64,000 nt of DNA from Candidatus Binataceae bacterium. Its GTDB lineage: Bacteria > Desulfobacterota > Binatia > Binatales > Binataceae. The stretch spans positions 42,781 to 106,780 of the forward strand of contig DASXMJ010000172.1 of the NCBI GenBank assembly GCA_036495685.1, written 5' to 3'. This document shows, piece after piece, positions 1-9,011 of this stretch. Each line of letters opens with the position of its first letter. The stretch's first letter is position 1. The notes under the pieces are model-generated. The model did not search any database. It saw nothing but the letters and a program-made list of their open reading frames with translations, and was not told the DNA's origin. The position numbers and the translations under genes are program-made.

Positions 1-78
1 GCAGCACCAGCAGTGAGGACCCAGTTGCCGGGTTCGCAAGACAAAGGTGTTGGAGCCTACCACTTCCACCCGTTCCAT
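1..78 (-). CDS. Unidentified protein, N-terminal fragment cut by the window edge
   Basis: An ATG whose first base is position 78 opens a 26-codon frame that stays open to the left edge. It begins MERVEVVGSNTFVLRT and ends GPHCWCC at the boundary. A GGAGGT Shine-Dalgarno sequence lies 7 bases upstream of the ATG, which is better than most starts in this window and supports a real gene. It reads in the same direction as the NUDIX gene 140 bases upstream. Too little protein is present to name a family. The short hydrophobic strand followed by a Gly-Pro-His-Cys stretch is not diagnostic. Confidence 0.45.
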   Translation of the reverse strand, partial: MERVEVVGSNTFVLRTRQLGPHCWCC

Positions 79-218
79 AATGGCTACCTCCAAATCAGAA
101 AGTGCCGTGGTCGCTGGCCGACCTAGTATGAGAAAAATAGCACGAAAGCGTCAGTCCAGCTAATGCCAAAGCGCGGAAAACGGCTTATTCACGACGTTTT
201 TCAGGATTAGCGCGACTG

Positions 219-785
219 TTACGATCGCTTGAGCAACCTTGTCCAGTCGGTCAACGCGTCGGCGGTGCTAGAAAATGCGATGGCGTTCCAGGGAATCTCG
301 GGCGGCGCAAAATAACGGACCTCGACGGCTTCGGAAGACAGCGTCGCCGCGCCGCTTTGCGCGTGAGCCAGATACGCAATCAGCTGCGCATTGTGATTTG
401 AAGTATCGGTATACACTCCGAGCAAGCCATCGACGATGGCACGCAACCCGACTTCCTCGCTCGTTTCACGCACGGCTGCGTCGATCGCCCGTTCGCCGAA
501 CTCTACGAACCCGCCCGGGAATGTCCATTTGCCCATCGCGGGTTGGTTACCACGCTTCAGCAGCAGCACGCGTCCACCATCAATCACCAGGCATCCCACC
601 GCGAGCTTCGGCGCTGCAAAGAACACGAAACCGCATCGCACGCACACGGGATGTTCATTTCCCTCGGGCAGGATCGGACGGCGCTCCATCGGTCCGCCGC
701 ACAAGGGGCAGAAGCGGGCCTCGCGCGGGAAGCGATGCTGCACGCTGTGATTGGGGTGAACTGCTTCCTTGTTGATCCTACTCAA
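219..785 (-). CDS. NUDIX hydrolase with N-terminal zinc ribbon
   Basis: This should hydrolyse a nucleoside diphosphate linked to another moiety, using Mg2+. Four cysteines (C26, C29, C48, C51) form a zinc ribbon like that of NudC/YjaD-type and ADP-ribose-type NUDIX proteins. The NUDIX box spans residues 91-114, with GGFVEFGE, then RE and EEVGL in canonical spacing. Length (188 aa) is normal for a zinc-ribbon NUDIX protein. The longest frame begins with TTG and has no clear ribosome-binding site; no in-frame ATG precedes the zinc ribbon, so the start is uncertain by about 20 codons. It lies downstream of the VWA operon with a 163-base gap, so cotranscription is possible but unproven. The substrate cannot be read from the sequence. 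Confidence 0.85.
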   Translation of the reverse strand: MSRINKEAVHPNHSVQHRFPREARFCPLCGGPMERRPILPEGNEHPVCVRCGFVFFAAPKLAVGCLVIDGGRVLLLKRGNQPAMGKWTFPGGFVEFGERAIDAAVRETSEEVGLRAIVDGLLGVYTDTSNHNAQLIAYLAHAQSGAATLSSEAVEVRYFAPPEIPWNAIAFSSTADALTDWTRLLKRS

Positions 786-948
786 CGCCGCCGCCAGTCT
801 GCTGGTCGCTTTTCACTTTCCATCGATGCCGCCCGAGCGCGCGAGCGCCAGCAACGCCGAGGAAAGTAGAAAGCTTAGCTTGTACGAGTCAAACTACCTC
901 GCTGAGCTCCCGAAGGACGAACCGAACCCAAAGTTGGATCGAAGTGAA

Positions 949-3531
949 TCACGCAGTCAGCCGCCTCACCAGAGCCTCACCGATGAGGACGATCATCGCG
1001 GCGATAATCAGAAACGAGCTCAATGATTCGCGCCGTTCGAGCGTCGGGCGCGAGAGCCCAGTTTCACTGACGCTTGGATTCAAGCGCCCTCCGGTCGCCG
1101 ATGCGAGTCTTTCCAGTAGGCCGTAGTTCGCTTCGGGTCTTGGCAACTCGGCTAGCACGGCAGGGCTTACCGTGTACGCAAGGGGCGGAAGAGTGGCGGA
1201 TTTGGATCCGCCCGGCGCGCGCATGGTCAGGTAGTAAGTCCCCGGCACCGGCGCGTCGATCGATCCCGAAAACTCGCCGGGAACCTGCTCCGTCAGAGCT
1301 GTCTCGTAACGGATGTTGTTCGGGCCGGTCGCGCTCAGGTTGAGAACGCTGAGACCCTTCCCGAATTCCGAGGAATAATCGTTTAGCTTGATGTTGATGC
1401 GCCCGCCCTGGTAACCCAGCGCTACATCGAATTTCTGCGCATTCTGGGTTTCGGGTGTCAGCCAGTTGAAGAGGCGATCCCAGAGTGGGCCGAATACGTT
1501 GGACGTCACCCAGTTCCCCGACCATCTTCCGCTCGCATCGGTGGTAACGGCGAGCGTCTTGCCAGCCCCGTACCTAGAGCTTGCGATGAGTGGTTCCCTG
1601 GTATCGCCGCGATCGATGTAGGCGCTCACGTTGGTATTCGGCTTGATTTGCGTCGAGACGTAACCTTTGAGCGACGGGAGCTGTTTGCCCGCGAAGTCTT
1701 TGAGCACCGGGTCGGGAGAGACGGTGTGCGGGGTGAACTCTTTCGCCTCCTGCATCGTGGTTTCACCACCGTGCTGCTTGAAGTCCGAGACGAAGAGTGC
1801 GGGCAGATTCTTGGCGCTCTCGGTCTGATAGAAGGCGCCGCCGCCGTAGCGACTAATCGACCGCAGCAAGTCAAGCCCTTCCATGTCATTGCCGACCGCA
1901 ATCGCGGAAATGGTGGCGCCGCCTTCGTGATGCATTCGCGAAACGATGTCGTAGTACATCGACGGGGTACCGCCAACTTCCCCGTCGGTCAGGATCACAA
2001 CGTGTTGGAGTTGCGCGCCGCTCGAGGCAAGCATCCGTTCTGCCTCCTGCAAAGCCGGGAGCAGATAAGTCGTTCCGTGCGCGACGAGCCGGTTGATCAT
2101 TTGGTTCAGATAGTTCCGGCTTTTGGCGACAGTCTCGAGTGGCACCACGACGAACGGCTGGGAGTCAAAACCGATGACCGCGATCAAATCGGAATCTTTG
2201 AGGGTATTACCCACCGTCTCAGCGGCTGCCTTGGCATAGGTCAGCTTGTCGGCGCGCCCCATCGAACCCGACTTGTCGATAATCAGAATCAGAGCACGTT
2301 TGCGTTCCTTGCGCTCGGGCGGTTTCATGATGACGGGCATGGCTTTGGCGACCGGACTCGCTTGCCACTGCCCTAGGCCGAAGCTTGCGTCGCCGCCAAT
2401 CATCGCAAGCGAGCCCCCCCGTTCGACGTAATTGACCAGCGCATCGTGCGCTGCCGGCGTAAACCGTTCGGCGGGCAGATTGTTCAGAAAGACGGCATCG
2501 TAGCCGGAGAGACTTCCGTTCCATTGGCCCGAGGTCACCGGCACGACCGACGGATCGAACCCGCGCCGCTGCGCGACGGCCTGGAGGTACGCGGCGTCCT
2601 TGCCCGAGTCGGTCAGAATCAAAACCCTGCGTTGAGCACCGACTCCGACCCAGCCCTCCAGAGAATCGTCTTCGAGATACCTGTTCAAGCTCGGATCGTC
2701 GGCTTTAAACGTAGCGCGATAAGAGGCGAGTCCGGTCGCCTCGTTATGCACCGGAAAGTCAAAACGCTCAGAGCCACGTTTGAGTGTGACCTTGCGCGCG
2801 CTCAGGAGTTCATCACCTCGATAAACATAAATCGTTCCACTGACAGGCCTCGGGTTGAAGTTGTCCATCGTGACGCCTAGCGCGAAGGGCTCGGCTTTTT
2901 CCAGCGCCGGCGGCAAAGAAAGTTCGGTCATGGCCACGTTGGGAATCGACGTGGCCCCGGGAGGGGTGAAGACATCAAGCCGGATGCGCGCGGCATATAG
3001 CGCGTTGATCGCGCGGGTCGAGTCGCCCAGGTTTTCCCAGCCGTCGGTTACCAGCACGGCGGGGCCGCCCTCGGCTTCGGGATCGGCCGCCAGCCGCAGC
3101 AGCGCAGCTTCCAGGTTGGTGTGCGCCGGTGCGCAGCTATCGCAGGCGGTCGACTCAAAGTCTGCTTCCACTTCACCAATCGTCCTAGAAACGGCCGAGG
3201 ATGCGAACATGAATGCGGGATCCGCCGGACGGAGTTTCAAATCGTCCTTGAGCAGATGCACGGTCCAGGCACGCATCTGGGGCGTGATGCTCTCGGAGGC
3301 ATCGACCACGGCCGGTTGCGCGGCACCCTCAAAACGCATCACCTTCTCCGGATTCGCGATTGCGAGGACGAACAGGGACAATGCGATCACGCGCAGCAGA
3401 GGTGCCCAGATCTTGATCCATTCGCGCGCGTTCCACAGCGACCACGCCAAAACAATCGCTGGAATCGCGAGCAGATAGAGTGTCGCAGGCCGTGCCAGCG
3501 AAAGATCGCCGATAAGGGCGTGAAGGTCCAT
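949..3531 (-). CDS. Large membrane VWA-domain protein with glutamine-amidotransferase-like fold
   Basis: An 860-residue membrane protein. Two N-terminal hydrophobic segments (about residues 16-33 and 46-62) are followed by a VWA-like domain and a glutamine-amidotransferase-like region. A second VWA domain near residue 420 has the full metal-ion-dependent adhesion motif DKSGSM, and a final membrane helix lies at about 838-855. This matches the large VWA proteins that accompany MoxR ATPases (COG5426-like). Most of the chain is predicted to face outside the cytoplasm, anchored at both ends. The ATG lies 4 bases after the stop of the preceding BatA-like gene, so the two are almost certainly cotranscribed and translationally coupled. 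As last member of the MoxR - DUF58 - VWA - VWA series it probably assembles into a MoxR-remodelled membrane complex. Its substrate is unknown. Confidence 0.85.
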   Translation of the reverse strand: MDLHALIGDLSLARPATLYLLAIPAIVLAWSLWNAREWIKIWAPLLRVIALSLFVLAIANPEKVMRFEGAAQPAVVDASESITPQMRAWTVHLLKDDLKLRPADPAFMFASSAVSRTIGEVEADFESTACDSCAPAHTNLEAALLRLAADPEAEGGPAVLVTDGWENLGDSTRAINALYAARIRLDVFTPPGATSIPNVAMTELSLPPALEKAEPFALGVTMDNFNPRPVSGTIYVYRGDELLSARKVTLKRGSERFDFPVHNEATGLASYRATFKADDPSLNRYLEDDSLEGWVGVGAQRRVLILTDSGKDAAYLQAVAQRRGFDPSVVPVTSGQWNGSLSGYDAVFLNNLPAERFTPAAHDALVNYVERGGSLAMIGGDASFGLGQWQASPVAKAMPVIMKPPERKERKRALILIIDKSGSMGRADKLTYAKAAAETVGNTLKDSDLIAVIGFDSQPFVVVPLETVAKSRNYLNQMINRLVAHGTTYLLPALQEAERMLASSGAQLQHVVILTDGEVGGTPSMYYDIVSRMHHEGGATISAIAVGNDMEGLDLLRSISRYGGGAFYQTESAKNLPALFVSDFKQHGGETTMQEAKEFTPHTVSPDPVLKDFAGKQLPSLKGYVSTQIKPNTNVSAYIDRGDTREPLIASSRYGAGKTLAVTTDASGRWSGNWVTSNVFGPLWDRLFNWLTPETQNAQKFDVALGYQGGRINIKLNDYSSEFGKGLSVLNLSATGPNNIRYETALTEQVPGEFSGSIDAPVPGTYYLTMRAPGGSKSATLPPLAYTVSPAVLAELPRPEANYGLLERLASATGGRLNPSVSETGLSRPTLERRESLSSFLIIAAMIVLIGEALVRRLTA

Positions 3532-3535
3532 TCGG

Positions 3536-5341
3536 CTACGCCTCGAGCACCCTCCGTCGGCGGCGGTAAATCAGCATCGCTTCCAACGCACCCAGTGCGA
3601 GAATCGTCCCAAGCACCCATGCGCTCATCGAGGCTTTTTCGGTGAACTGCTGGTTCGGAGAGGCCGAGCCTCGTTCTTCAACCTTTAACGGCGGCGTATC
3701 CTGGAAATTGGATACCGTCAGGTTGTCAAGGTTCACGGCGCGGGGGGTGGCCGGAATATCAGGGCCGGAGAGTTCATAGATCCCCTGCGAACCAACGTCC
3801 GTGAACAGCGTTCCCGGGGTAGCCTTTACCTTCTTGCCCGACGGAAGCGTTATGGTTTCGACCCCGGCGGGTGTCAGCCATGGCTGCCCGGTACGAAAGC
3901 CCGCGCTGCTGGTACCGAGGCCGGCGAGGTAGCTCAGGATGTTGAGCGTCAGCACGGACATCGGCAGGTTGCGCCGGCCGAGATAAGGGAACGGATTGAA
4001 GCCGGTCGCGATATATCGGTGACCTTGACGTTCGCCGCGCAAAAGCAGCCCGCCCCCTTGTCCCGAAACCACCGCGGCCATCCACGGGTGCTCACCCAGG
4101 AACTCGCCTTGCGAGATATTCAACAGCCGGAAGTTCACGGAATCGGTCAGTTGGTCGGTGTCGCGCCACTGGGCGACTTGGATTCCTGCCGCCGGTGTCA
4201 CCGTAAAATCGAAAACCGGATCCCCCGGCGGCGGGACCACCAGCAGCGAGTTAACCCCCGGGAGTTCCTTGGGCGCCGAGTACTCGAAGACTGCGAGGTC
4301 GGCGTTTTTCAAATCCTCAGGAGCAAAGGAACCGGGCGCTACGGTTTTGACCGACACTCCGGGAATTGAATCGAGCCCCGCGGACTCGGCGGCGGAAGGG
4401 GTAACAAAGAGGATGGAAACCTCCTTGACCGATCCGCTGGTCGCGTACGCGACGTTGTCGAGCGGGAAGGCGTCGTCGGGTTTCAGCACCGCGCGGTAGA
4501 CGCGGGCCGGCCTGAGCGCGGGGAACTCCAGCGAACCGGTTTCGCCGGCTGCCAGGGTTTCGTGCGCATCGCCGAGTTGATTCCCATCGCCCTCGACGAT
4601 GACCTCAACCCGCTTTGGCTGAGATGAGAAATTGGCGACCGTGATCTGCGCGCGAAGCGCTTCCTGGCCAAACACCTCGCGGCGCAAACCGAATGAACCG
4701 AGCGCGAGGTTGGAAATCGTATCGTCCACCAGGATTGAATCGATGGTTGCGGGTACGGGCGGTGCGATCGCCTGGCCGCCCACGAAAATTATCCTGCTGA
4801 AGCGCCCTTCCGCGGCCAGTGAGCTCAGCAACGCTGCTACCGAGTTACTGTCGTTGGGGGCGTCGGTCGGCTCCATTCGGTGAATAGCGAGCAAGGCCTC
4901 GGCATGGGAATTGAAGGGCGGCGCGATGCGATGCGGCGCGGGGGCCGTCGCAAAGATGGTAATCGTGCCGTTACCATCAGTCGCTGACAGCCTGCTCTGC
5001 GCTTTACTAATCGCGTCTTTAAAGCGGGTCACGCCGGAATCGAGCCTAACATGCATTGCCGCTGAGTTGTCGATCACCAGCGCGATCGGGCTGCTCTTGC
5101 GAATAAGGTAGGGCCCCGCCATCGCCAGTACCGCCAGCAACAGCAGGACCAGCTCGACCAGGAACATCCAGTCGAAACGAGGCCGTCCGCCGAAGCGTTC
5201 CTTGCGCAGGCCGCGCAGCGCGCGAAACGCGAGCACGCTCGAGACGACCACACGCGCAGGGCGTTCGCGCGCCAAGTAGGCGAGCACGAGCGCGGGCACG
5301 ATCGCGAGAAAGACGAGAGCTCCGGGATACAGCAGCCCCAT
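3536..5341 (-). CDS. BatA-type membrane protein with VWA domain
   Basis: The protein begins MGLLYPGALVFLAIVPALVL, the paired N-terminal helices of the BatA/aerotolerance N-terminal family. A third helix at about residues 57-76 leads into a VWA domain starting IALVIDNSAAM. The metal site is therefore DxSxA, not DxSxS: the second serine is lost, so metal binding may be weak. A last membrane helix precedes the C-terminal arginine cluster. I chose the ATG at 5341. A TTG three codons upstream would instead give a 4-base overlap with the DUF58 stop. The order MoxR, DUF58, this gene, larger VWA protein is the conserved MoxR-Bat gene order. Families of this type have been linked to aerotolerance, envelope integrity and chaperone-like maturation, but the role here is inferred. 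Confidence 0.85.
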   Translation of the reverse strand: MGLLYPGALVFLAIVPALVLAYLARERPARVVVSSVLAFRALRGLRKERFGGRPRFDWMFLVELVLLLLAVLAMAGPYLIRKSSPIALVIDNSAAMHVRLDSGVTRFKDAISKAQSRLSATDGNGTITIFATAPAPHRIAPPFNSHAEALLAIHRMEPTDAPNDSNSVAALLSSLAAEGRFSRIIFVGGQAIAPPVPATIDSILVDDTISNLALGSFGLRREVFGQEALRAQITVANFSSQPKRVEVIVEGDGNQLGDAHETLAAGETGSLEFPALRPARVYRAVLKPDDAFPLDNVAYATSGSVKEVSILFVTPSAAESAGLDSIPGVSVKTVAPGSFAPEDLKNADLAVFEYSAPKELPGVNSLLVVPPPGDPVFDFTVTPAAGIQVAQWRDTDQLTDSVNFRLLNISQGEFLGEHPWMAAVVSGQGGGLLLRGERQGHRYIATGFNPFPYLGRRNLPMSVLTLNILSYLAGLGTSSAGFRTGQPWLTPAGVETITLPSGKKVKATPGTLFTDVGSQGIYELSGPDIPATPRAVNLDNLTVSNFQDTPPLKVEERGSASPNQQFTEKASMSAWVLGTILALGALEAMLIYRRRRRVLEA

Positions 5342-5346
5342 AGGAC

Positions 5347-6246
5347 TCAATGTGCGAGGCCCAGTTCGGCGACCGCGCGCAAGAAAAACGATTGGAACTC
5401 ACGATCGGTCACGTACAGCGAATAGTGTAAACCCCGCTTGAGGCAGAACGAACGGATCTCGCGCGTGAGCCGCATCAGCGTCTCCTGGTATTGCTCACGC
5501 TCGCGGGCCCCGATCGCGACCCGCACCCGCTCGCCGGATTCGGAGTCGATCACTTCGACATCACCGTCGAGTCCATGCCCCTTAAGCTCACGTCCCCCAA
5601 GAATCTGCACGGCGGTGAGATCCATCGATGCCGCCAGGAATAAGCCGAGTCCTTTGGTCACCGAGTTGAGCATCATCAGAAAATCGGAGATGACGAAGAC
5701 CTTCCCTGCGCGCCGAATTGAGAGCATCTCGCGGGCGAGGACCTGCGCGAAATCATATTGCCCGCCAGGCGAAACCTCGCGCAGCTTGCGCGCCAACTCC
5801 ACAATTCGATGGCGTCCGTGCACGAATGCGGGCGCCAGCCCCCGGGCGCTACCGCCGAGCACCCGAATCATCACGCGGTCGCCCGATCCCAACGCGACGT
5901 AGGCGAGCGCTAGCGCGGTTGCCACCGCGTATTCAAATTTGCCGTCACCCGCCGGATAGGTCATCGATGCGCTGGCATCGAGGAATATGTAGGTGAGCAG
6001 GTCCTCTTCTTCCTTGAACAGCTTGATGTAGTACTTGTCGGTGCGTCCGTAGAGTCCCCAGTCGATGTGGCGAAAATCGTCGCCCGGCGCATAATGGCGG
6101 TAGTCGTTGAACTCCAGTGAGGACCCCCGTTTGGGCGAAAGATGAGCGCCCTTGCCTATGCCCGCGTATTGCCGGCGAGTGCGAATGCGGAGTTCTTCCA
6201 GCCGCGCAAGAAAGTGGGCCGTAAACTGGTCGGGAAGATCGAACAT
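5347..6246 (-). CDS. DUF58 family protein (MoxR partner)
   Basis: A 299-residue soluble DUF58 protein. The family signature GSSLEFNDYRHYAPGDD, then RHIDW, lies at about residues 41-65. It is followed by a VWA-like fold with an intact DASASM metal motif. DUF58 proteins are the standard partners of MoxR ATPases and probably act as adaptors between the ATPase and membrane VWA proteins. The stop at 5347 is 5 bases before the ATG of the next VWA gene, or overlaps its alternative TTG start, so the two are translationally coupled. A 231-base gap separates it from moxR upstream, larger than elsewhere in the series. I saw no gene in that gap and no convincing promoter. Confidence 0.9.
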   Translation of the reverse strand: MFDLPDQFTAHFLARLEELRIRTRRQYAGIGKGAHLSPKRGSSLEFNDYRHYAPGDDFRHIDWGLYGRTDKYYIKLFKEEEDLLTYIFLDASASMTYPAGDGKFEYAVATALALAYVALGSGDRVMIRVLGGSARGLAPAFVHGRHRIVELARKLREVSPGGQYDFAQVLAREMLSIRRAGKVFVISDFLMMLNSVTKGLGLFLAASMDLTAVQILGGRELKGHGLDGDVEVIDSESGERVRVAIGAREREQYQETLMRLTREIRSFCLKRGLHYSLYVTDREFQSFFLRAVAELGLAH

Positions 6247-6477
6247 CGCCCGCGCTTAAGTCGCGTTAACCTCCGCCCAGCTGGTTTGGGGTTTTGTCAA
6301 ACGTCTCGCCGCCATCATTAACGGAGCATCACACTGGCGGGGTACGGAGAATGATTTTCATCTGGCTCCCTCACCGCAGTCTGCCCTGGCGGCCGACTAC
6401 CGAAGGAGGCGGCCACCGCATTGCGGGGTCCTTGAAAACGAACATTCCTCATTACCTGCGGAGCTTTCAACGACCCG

Positions 6478-7494
6478 CTAGCTGCGCGGGCGCTTGAGAC
6501 GCTTTTGCACCTGTTCGAGGAGCGACTCGGTGGTAACGTTCTCGGCCTCGGCCTGAAAGTTCCTCAACAGTCGATGGCGCAGGCTCGGCACTATCGCGTC
6601 GTCAACGTCGTCGTAGCTGACGCTCACGCGCCCGTCGAGGAGCGCGTTCACTTTCGCGCACAAAATCATGGCCTGCGCACCTCGCGGACTCGGTCCGAAG
6701 CGCAGATATTGCGATACTTCGGAAATTGCGCCGGGAGTGTTTGGGGTACATCCGCCGACGATCGCTATGACGTAGCGCTCCAGGGGCTCCGCCACCATCA
6801 CTTCACGCACCAGCGCCTTCAAGCTCTCGATCACTTGTGGAGCGCTGCGGCCATCAAAGATGGACTCCGATTTGCGAGCTTCAGCGCCGGTCGTGCGGTT
6901 TAGGATTTCGCGTAACTCCTCCGGCTTGGGCGGGTTCATGATCACTTTGAACAGAAACCGGTCCATCTGCGCCTCGGGCAGAGGATAGGTCCCCTCGAGT
7001 TCGATCGGGTTTTGCGTGGCCAGCACGATGTACGGCGCTTCGAGTTTATAGGTGACGCCAAACACCGTAACCTGGCGCTCTTCCATCGCCTCGAGCAGGG
7101 CGGATTGGGTCTTCGGCGTCGCGCGATTGACTTCGTCGCCGAGCACCATGTGGGCAAAGATCGGGCCCGGCTTGAACTGAAACTCCCGTTTGCCATCCTG
7201 CTCCGCTAGGACCTGGGTACCGATGATGTCCGAAGGCATCAGATCGGGTGTGAACTGCACGCGTTTGAAAATGAGGCCGAGCGCATCAGAGGCCGCCTTG
7301 CACATCAGGGTCTTACCGAGCCCCGGAACACCCTCGATTAAAATGTGGCCGCCGCAGAACAAAGCGGTCAGCAGTTTGCGGATTACCTCCTGATGCCCGA
7401 CGATCACGCGTGAGACTTCCTGCTCGGCGCGTAGAAAAACCCTGCGAAACTCAGCTACACGCTGGTCGGGTGGTACTTGCGGTGCCGCTCCCAT
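6478..7494 (-). CDS. MoxR family AAA+ ATPase
   Basis: A 338-residue AAA+ ATPase of the MoxR class. The Walker A motif GVPGLGKT is at residues 55-62. The Walker B region reads MVLGDEVNR and is followed by the MoxR-typical ATPKTQSALLEAMEE stretch. The C-terminal lid helices are present, so the protein is full length. MoxR ATPases act as chaperone-like remodelling enzymes on VWA-domain clients, and three likely clients are encoded downstream. A GAGG Shine-Dalgarno element precedes the ATG. The gene starts 24 bases after the stop of the low-complexity membrane protein, which places both in one transcript. Confidence 0.92.
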   Translation of the reverse strand: MGAAPQVPPDQRVAEFRRVFLRAEQEVSRVIVGHQEVIRKLLTALFCGGHILIEGVPGLGKTLMCKAASDALGLIFKRVQFTPDLMPSDIIGTQVLAEQDGKREFQFKPGPIFAHMVLGDEVNRATPKTQSALLEAMEERQVTVFGVTYKLEAPYIVLATQNPIELEGTYPLPEAQMDRFLFKVIMNPPKPEELREILNRTTGAEARKSESIFDGRSAPQVIESLKALVREVMVAEPLERYVIAIVGGCTPNTPGAISEVSQYLRFGPSPRGAQAMILCAKVNALLDGRVSVSYDDVDDAIVPSLRHRLLRNFQAEAENVTTESLLEQVQKRLKRPRS

Positions 7495-7518
7495 CCCTTG
7501 TCCTCGTCGCTCCTCTGC

Positions 7519-8997
7519 CTAGTGAATCAAATCGCGATAGCGCGGTGGAACCAGTTGCCGCTCATCCGGAGGAGCATCACTACTCGTCTCTTTGAGCGGA
7601 GCGTTAACATACGGCGTGGTTGCTTTGGTCCGGTTCGGATCGATTACGGTGGTTCCTCCGGAGCCGACCGGGATTGCACTTGGGAGCCGAAACATGACGT
7701 AGCGCGCGTCGTGAATGTTAAGCGCATCGCTGCCGCCCTTCGAAAAGCGCTCGGTCTTGGTCGGCGTCGGAAATTCGCCCAATCGAGTGTCGCCCTGGTT
7801 TGATCCCTGGTCTTTGCCGGTCTGCTGATTGTTGCCGCCGGCCTGCGGATGATTGCGGCCGGCGTTGGCACCCTGCATCGGAGTATTCCCAGGCTGTTGT
7901 GGATTTGGCTGATTACCCGCCGCCTTCTGGTCCGTTCCCTTTCCGACTTCGGGCGCTTCGCCTTTGTTTTGATCACTGCTCGATGACGGGGTCTGCTCAG
8001 GACTCTTGGCTTCTTCGACCTGGGCTTCGGCCTTGGCGAGTTCGTTTTGAAGCTCAATAGAATTGTCCTTGCCCTTGTCGCCTTTGTCGTTCTGTCCGGC
8101 GCCCGTATTGGCCTGATTGTGTCCCGAGCCCTGGCCCGAACCATTCGCTGAACCGGCGCCTTCGCCCGTGCCCTGGTTCTTCCCCTCTTTGGAAGCGGCG
8201 GTTCCTCCGCCACCTTGGCCTTTCTCCTTGCCGTTCCCCTGTTCGCCGCGCGATGCCACCTGCTGCATCACTTCCTCGAGCCGCTTGAGCTTTTGCTCCG
8301 GGGGTAATTTGGGATTCTCAAGTTCATCGGCGACATCGCGCAGGCTACTGGCAAGCGCGAGATCCCCGGGGCCGGCGGATGACTTTTCAATTTCGCTGGC
8401 GCTCTCGCGCAGTTTCATCGCTTCGCTCTGCAGCGGCGATGGCGGGCGAACCAGCCCCAGGGTGGCGAGCACCATGGCGATTGCGATGGCGAAGGTCAGA
8501 ACCGACGATCGCCTGATAGGACGGCCGAGCCGGAACGGAAAGGCGCGGCTGGCGTCAAAAGAATCCAAGAAGGAGATCGCGCGCTTCCATAAAAGCGGGA
8601 AGAGCGGAGAGCGGCCGGCCTTTGTAGCCTCCGGCGCTGCCGGGTCAACGAGTGTCGCAAACGTTAGGATCTGCTGATGACCACCGACGGCTTCGTCAAC
8701 TTGCGCGGCAGCGCCGACAAAATCGCGGGCGCGCAGGTAGGCACGCCACGCGAGCACCACGGCGGTTATCACTATGAGGAGCGCGATGGCCGTCAGAGAA
8801 CCGGTCAGAATCTGAATACCCGCGGGACTAAGCACGTAGCCCCATCTCTCCCAGGTCGCCTGCCCCAGCCGATGCAGCGTCGCTGCGAGCGTTGCCGCTG
8901 CAAGAGCGGGCAGCACTGCGTAGGCGAGCGTTTGTGCCGCCGCGACCTTGGCGATGCGACCGCTCGTACGGCTTAGAATCTCAACCGGATTAGGCAC
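7519..8997 (-). CDS. Membrane protein with long Gly/Asn/Gln/Ser-rich tail, MoxR-cluster member
   Basis: I recognise no named domain with confidence. Two hydrophobic segments occur in the first 85 residues and a third near 170-190. The next 50 residues have helical, charged character (ELENPKLPPEQKLKRLEEV). From about residue 250 to 400 comes a low-complexity tract rich in G, N, Q, S, K and E, then a more ordered C-terminal 70 residues containing YVMFRLPSAIPVGSGGTTVI. The start is GTG; a TATAAT hexamer lies just 7 bases upstream (see 9004-9009). The position directly before moxR matches the variable membrane proteins often found at the head of MoxR-DUF58 clusters, so it is probably a subunit or client of that complex. 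The repeat-rich tract is presumably disordered and periplasmic or cytoplasmic; topology is not resolved. Confidence 0.7.
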   Translation of the reverse strand: MPNPVEILSRTSGRIAKVAAAQTLAYAVLPALAAATLAATLHRLGQATWERWGYVLSPAGIQILTGSLTAIALLIVITAVVLAWRAYLRARDFVGAAAQVDEAVGGHQQILTFATLVDPAAPEATKAGRSPLFPLLWKRAISFLDSFDASRAFPFRLGRPIRRSSVLTFAIAIAMVLATLGLVRPPSPLQSEAMKLRESASEIEKSSAGPGDLALASSLRDVADELENPKLPPEQKLKRLEEVMQQVASRGEQGNGKEKGQGGGGTAASKEGKNQGTGEGAGSANGSGQGSGHNQANTGAGQNDKGDKGKDNSIELQNELAKAEAQVEEAKSPEQTPSSSSDQNKGEAPEVGKGTDQKAAGNQPNPQQPGNTPMQGANAGRNHPQAGGNNQQTGKDQGSNQGDTRLGEFPTPTKTERFSKGGSDALNIHDARYVMFRLPSAIPVGSGGTTVIDPNRTKATTPYVNAPLKETSSDAPPDERQLVPPRYRDLIH

Positions 8998-9003
8998 GAT
9001 GGA

Positions 9004-9009
9004 ATTATA
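9004..9009 (-). promoter_or_regulatory. Candidate -10 box for a leaderless transcript
   Basis: Read on the minus strand this is a perfect TATAAT ending 7 bases before the GTG start at 8997. If used, transcription would begin at or within a base of the start codon. No Shine-Dalgarno sequence is visible for that gene, which fits leaderless translation. No good -35 hexamer is present at the expected distance, so the match may be chance. Confidence 0.25.
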
Positions 9010-9011
9010 GC

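Noticed and set aside
6294..6497. 67-codon frame between moxR and DUF58 genes
   Set aside because: It overlaps the moxR end, has no Shine-Dalgarno sequence and no protein-like pattern.
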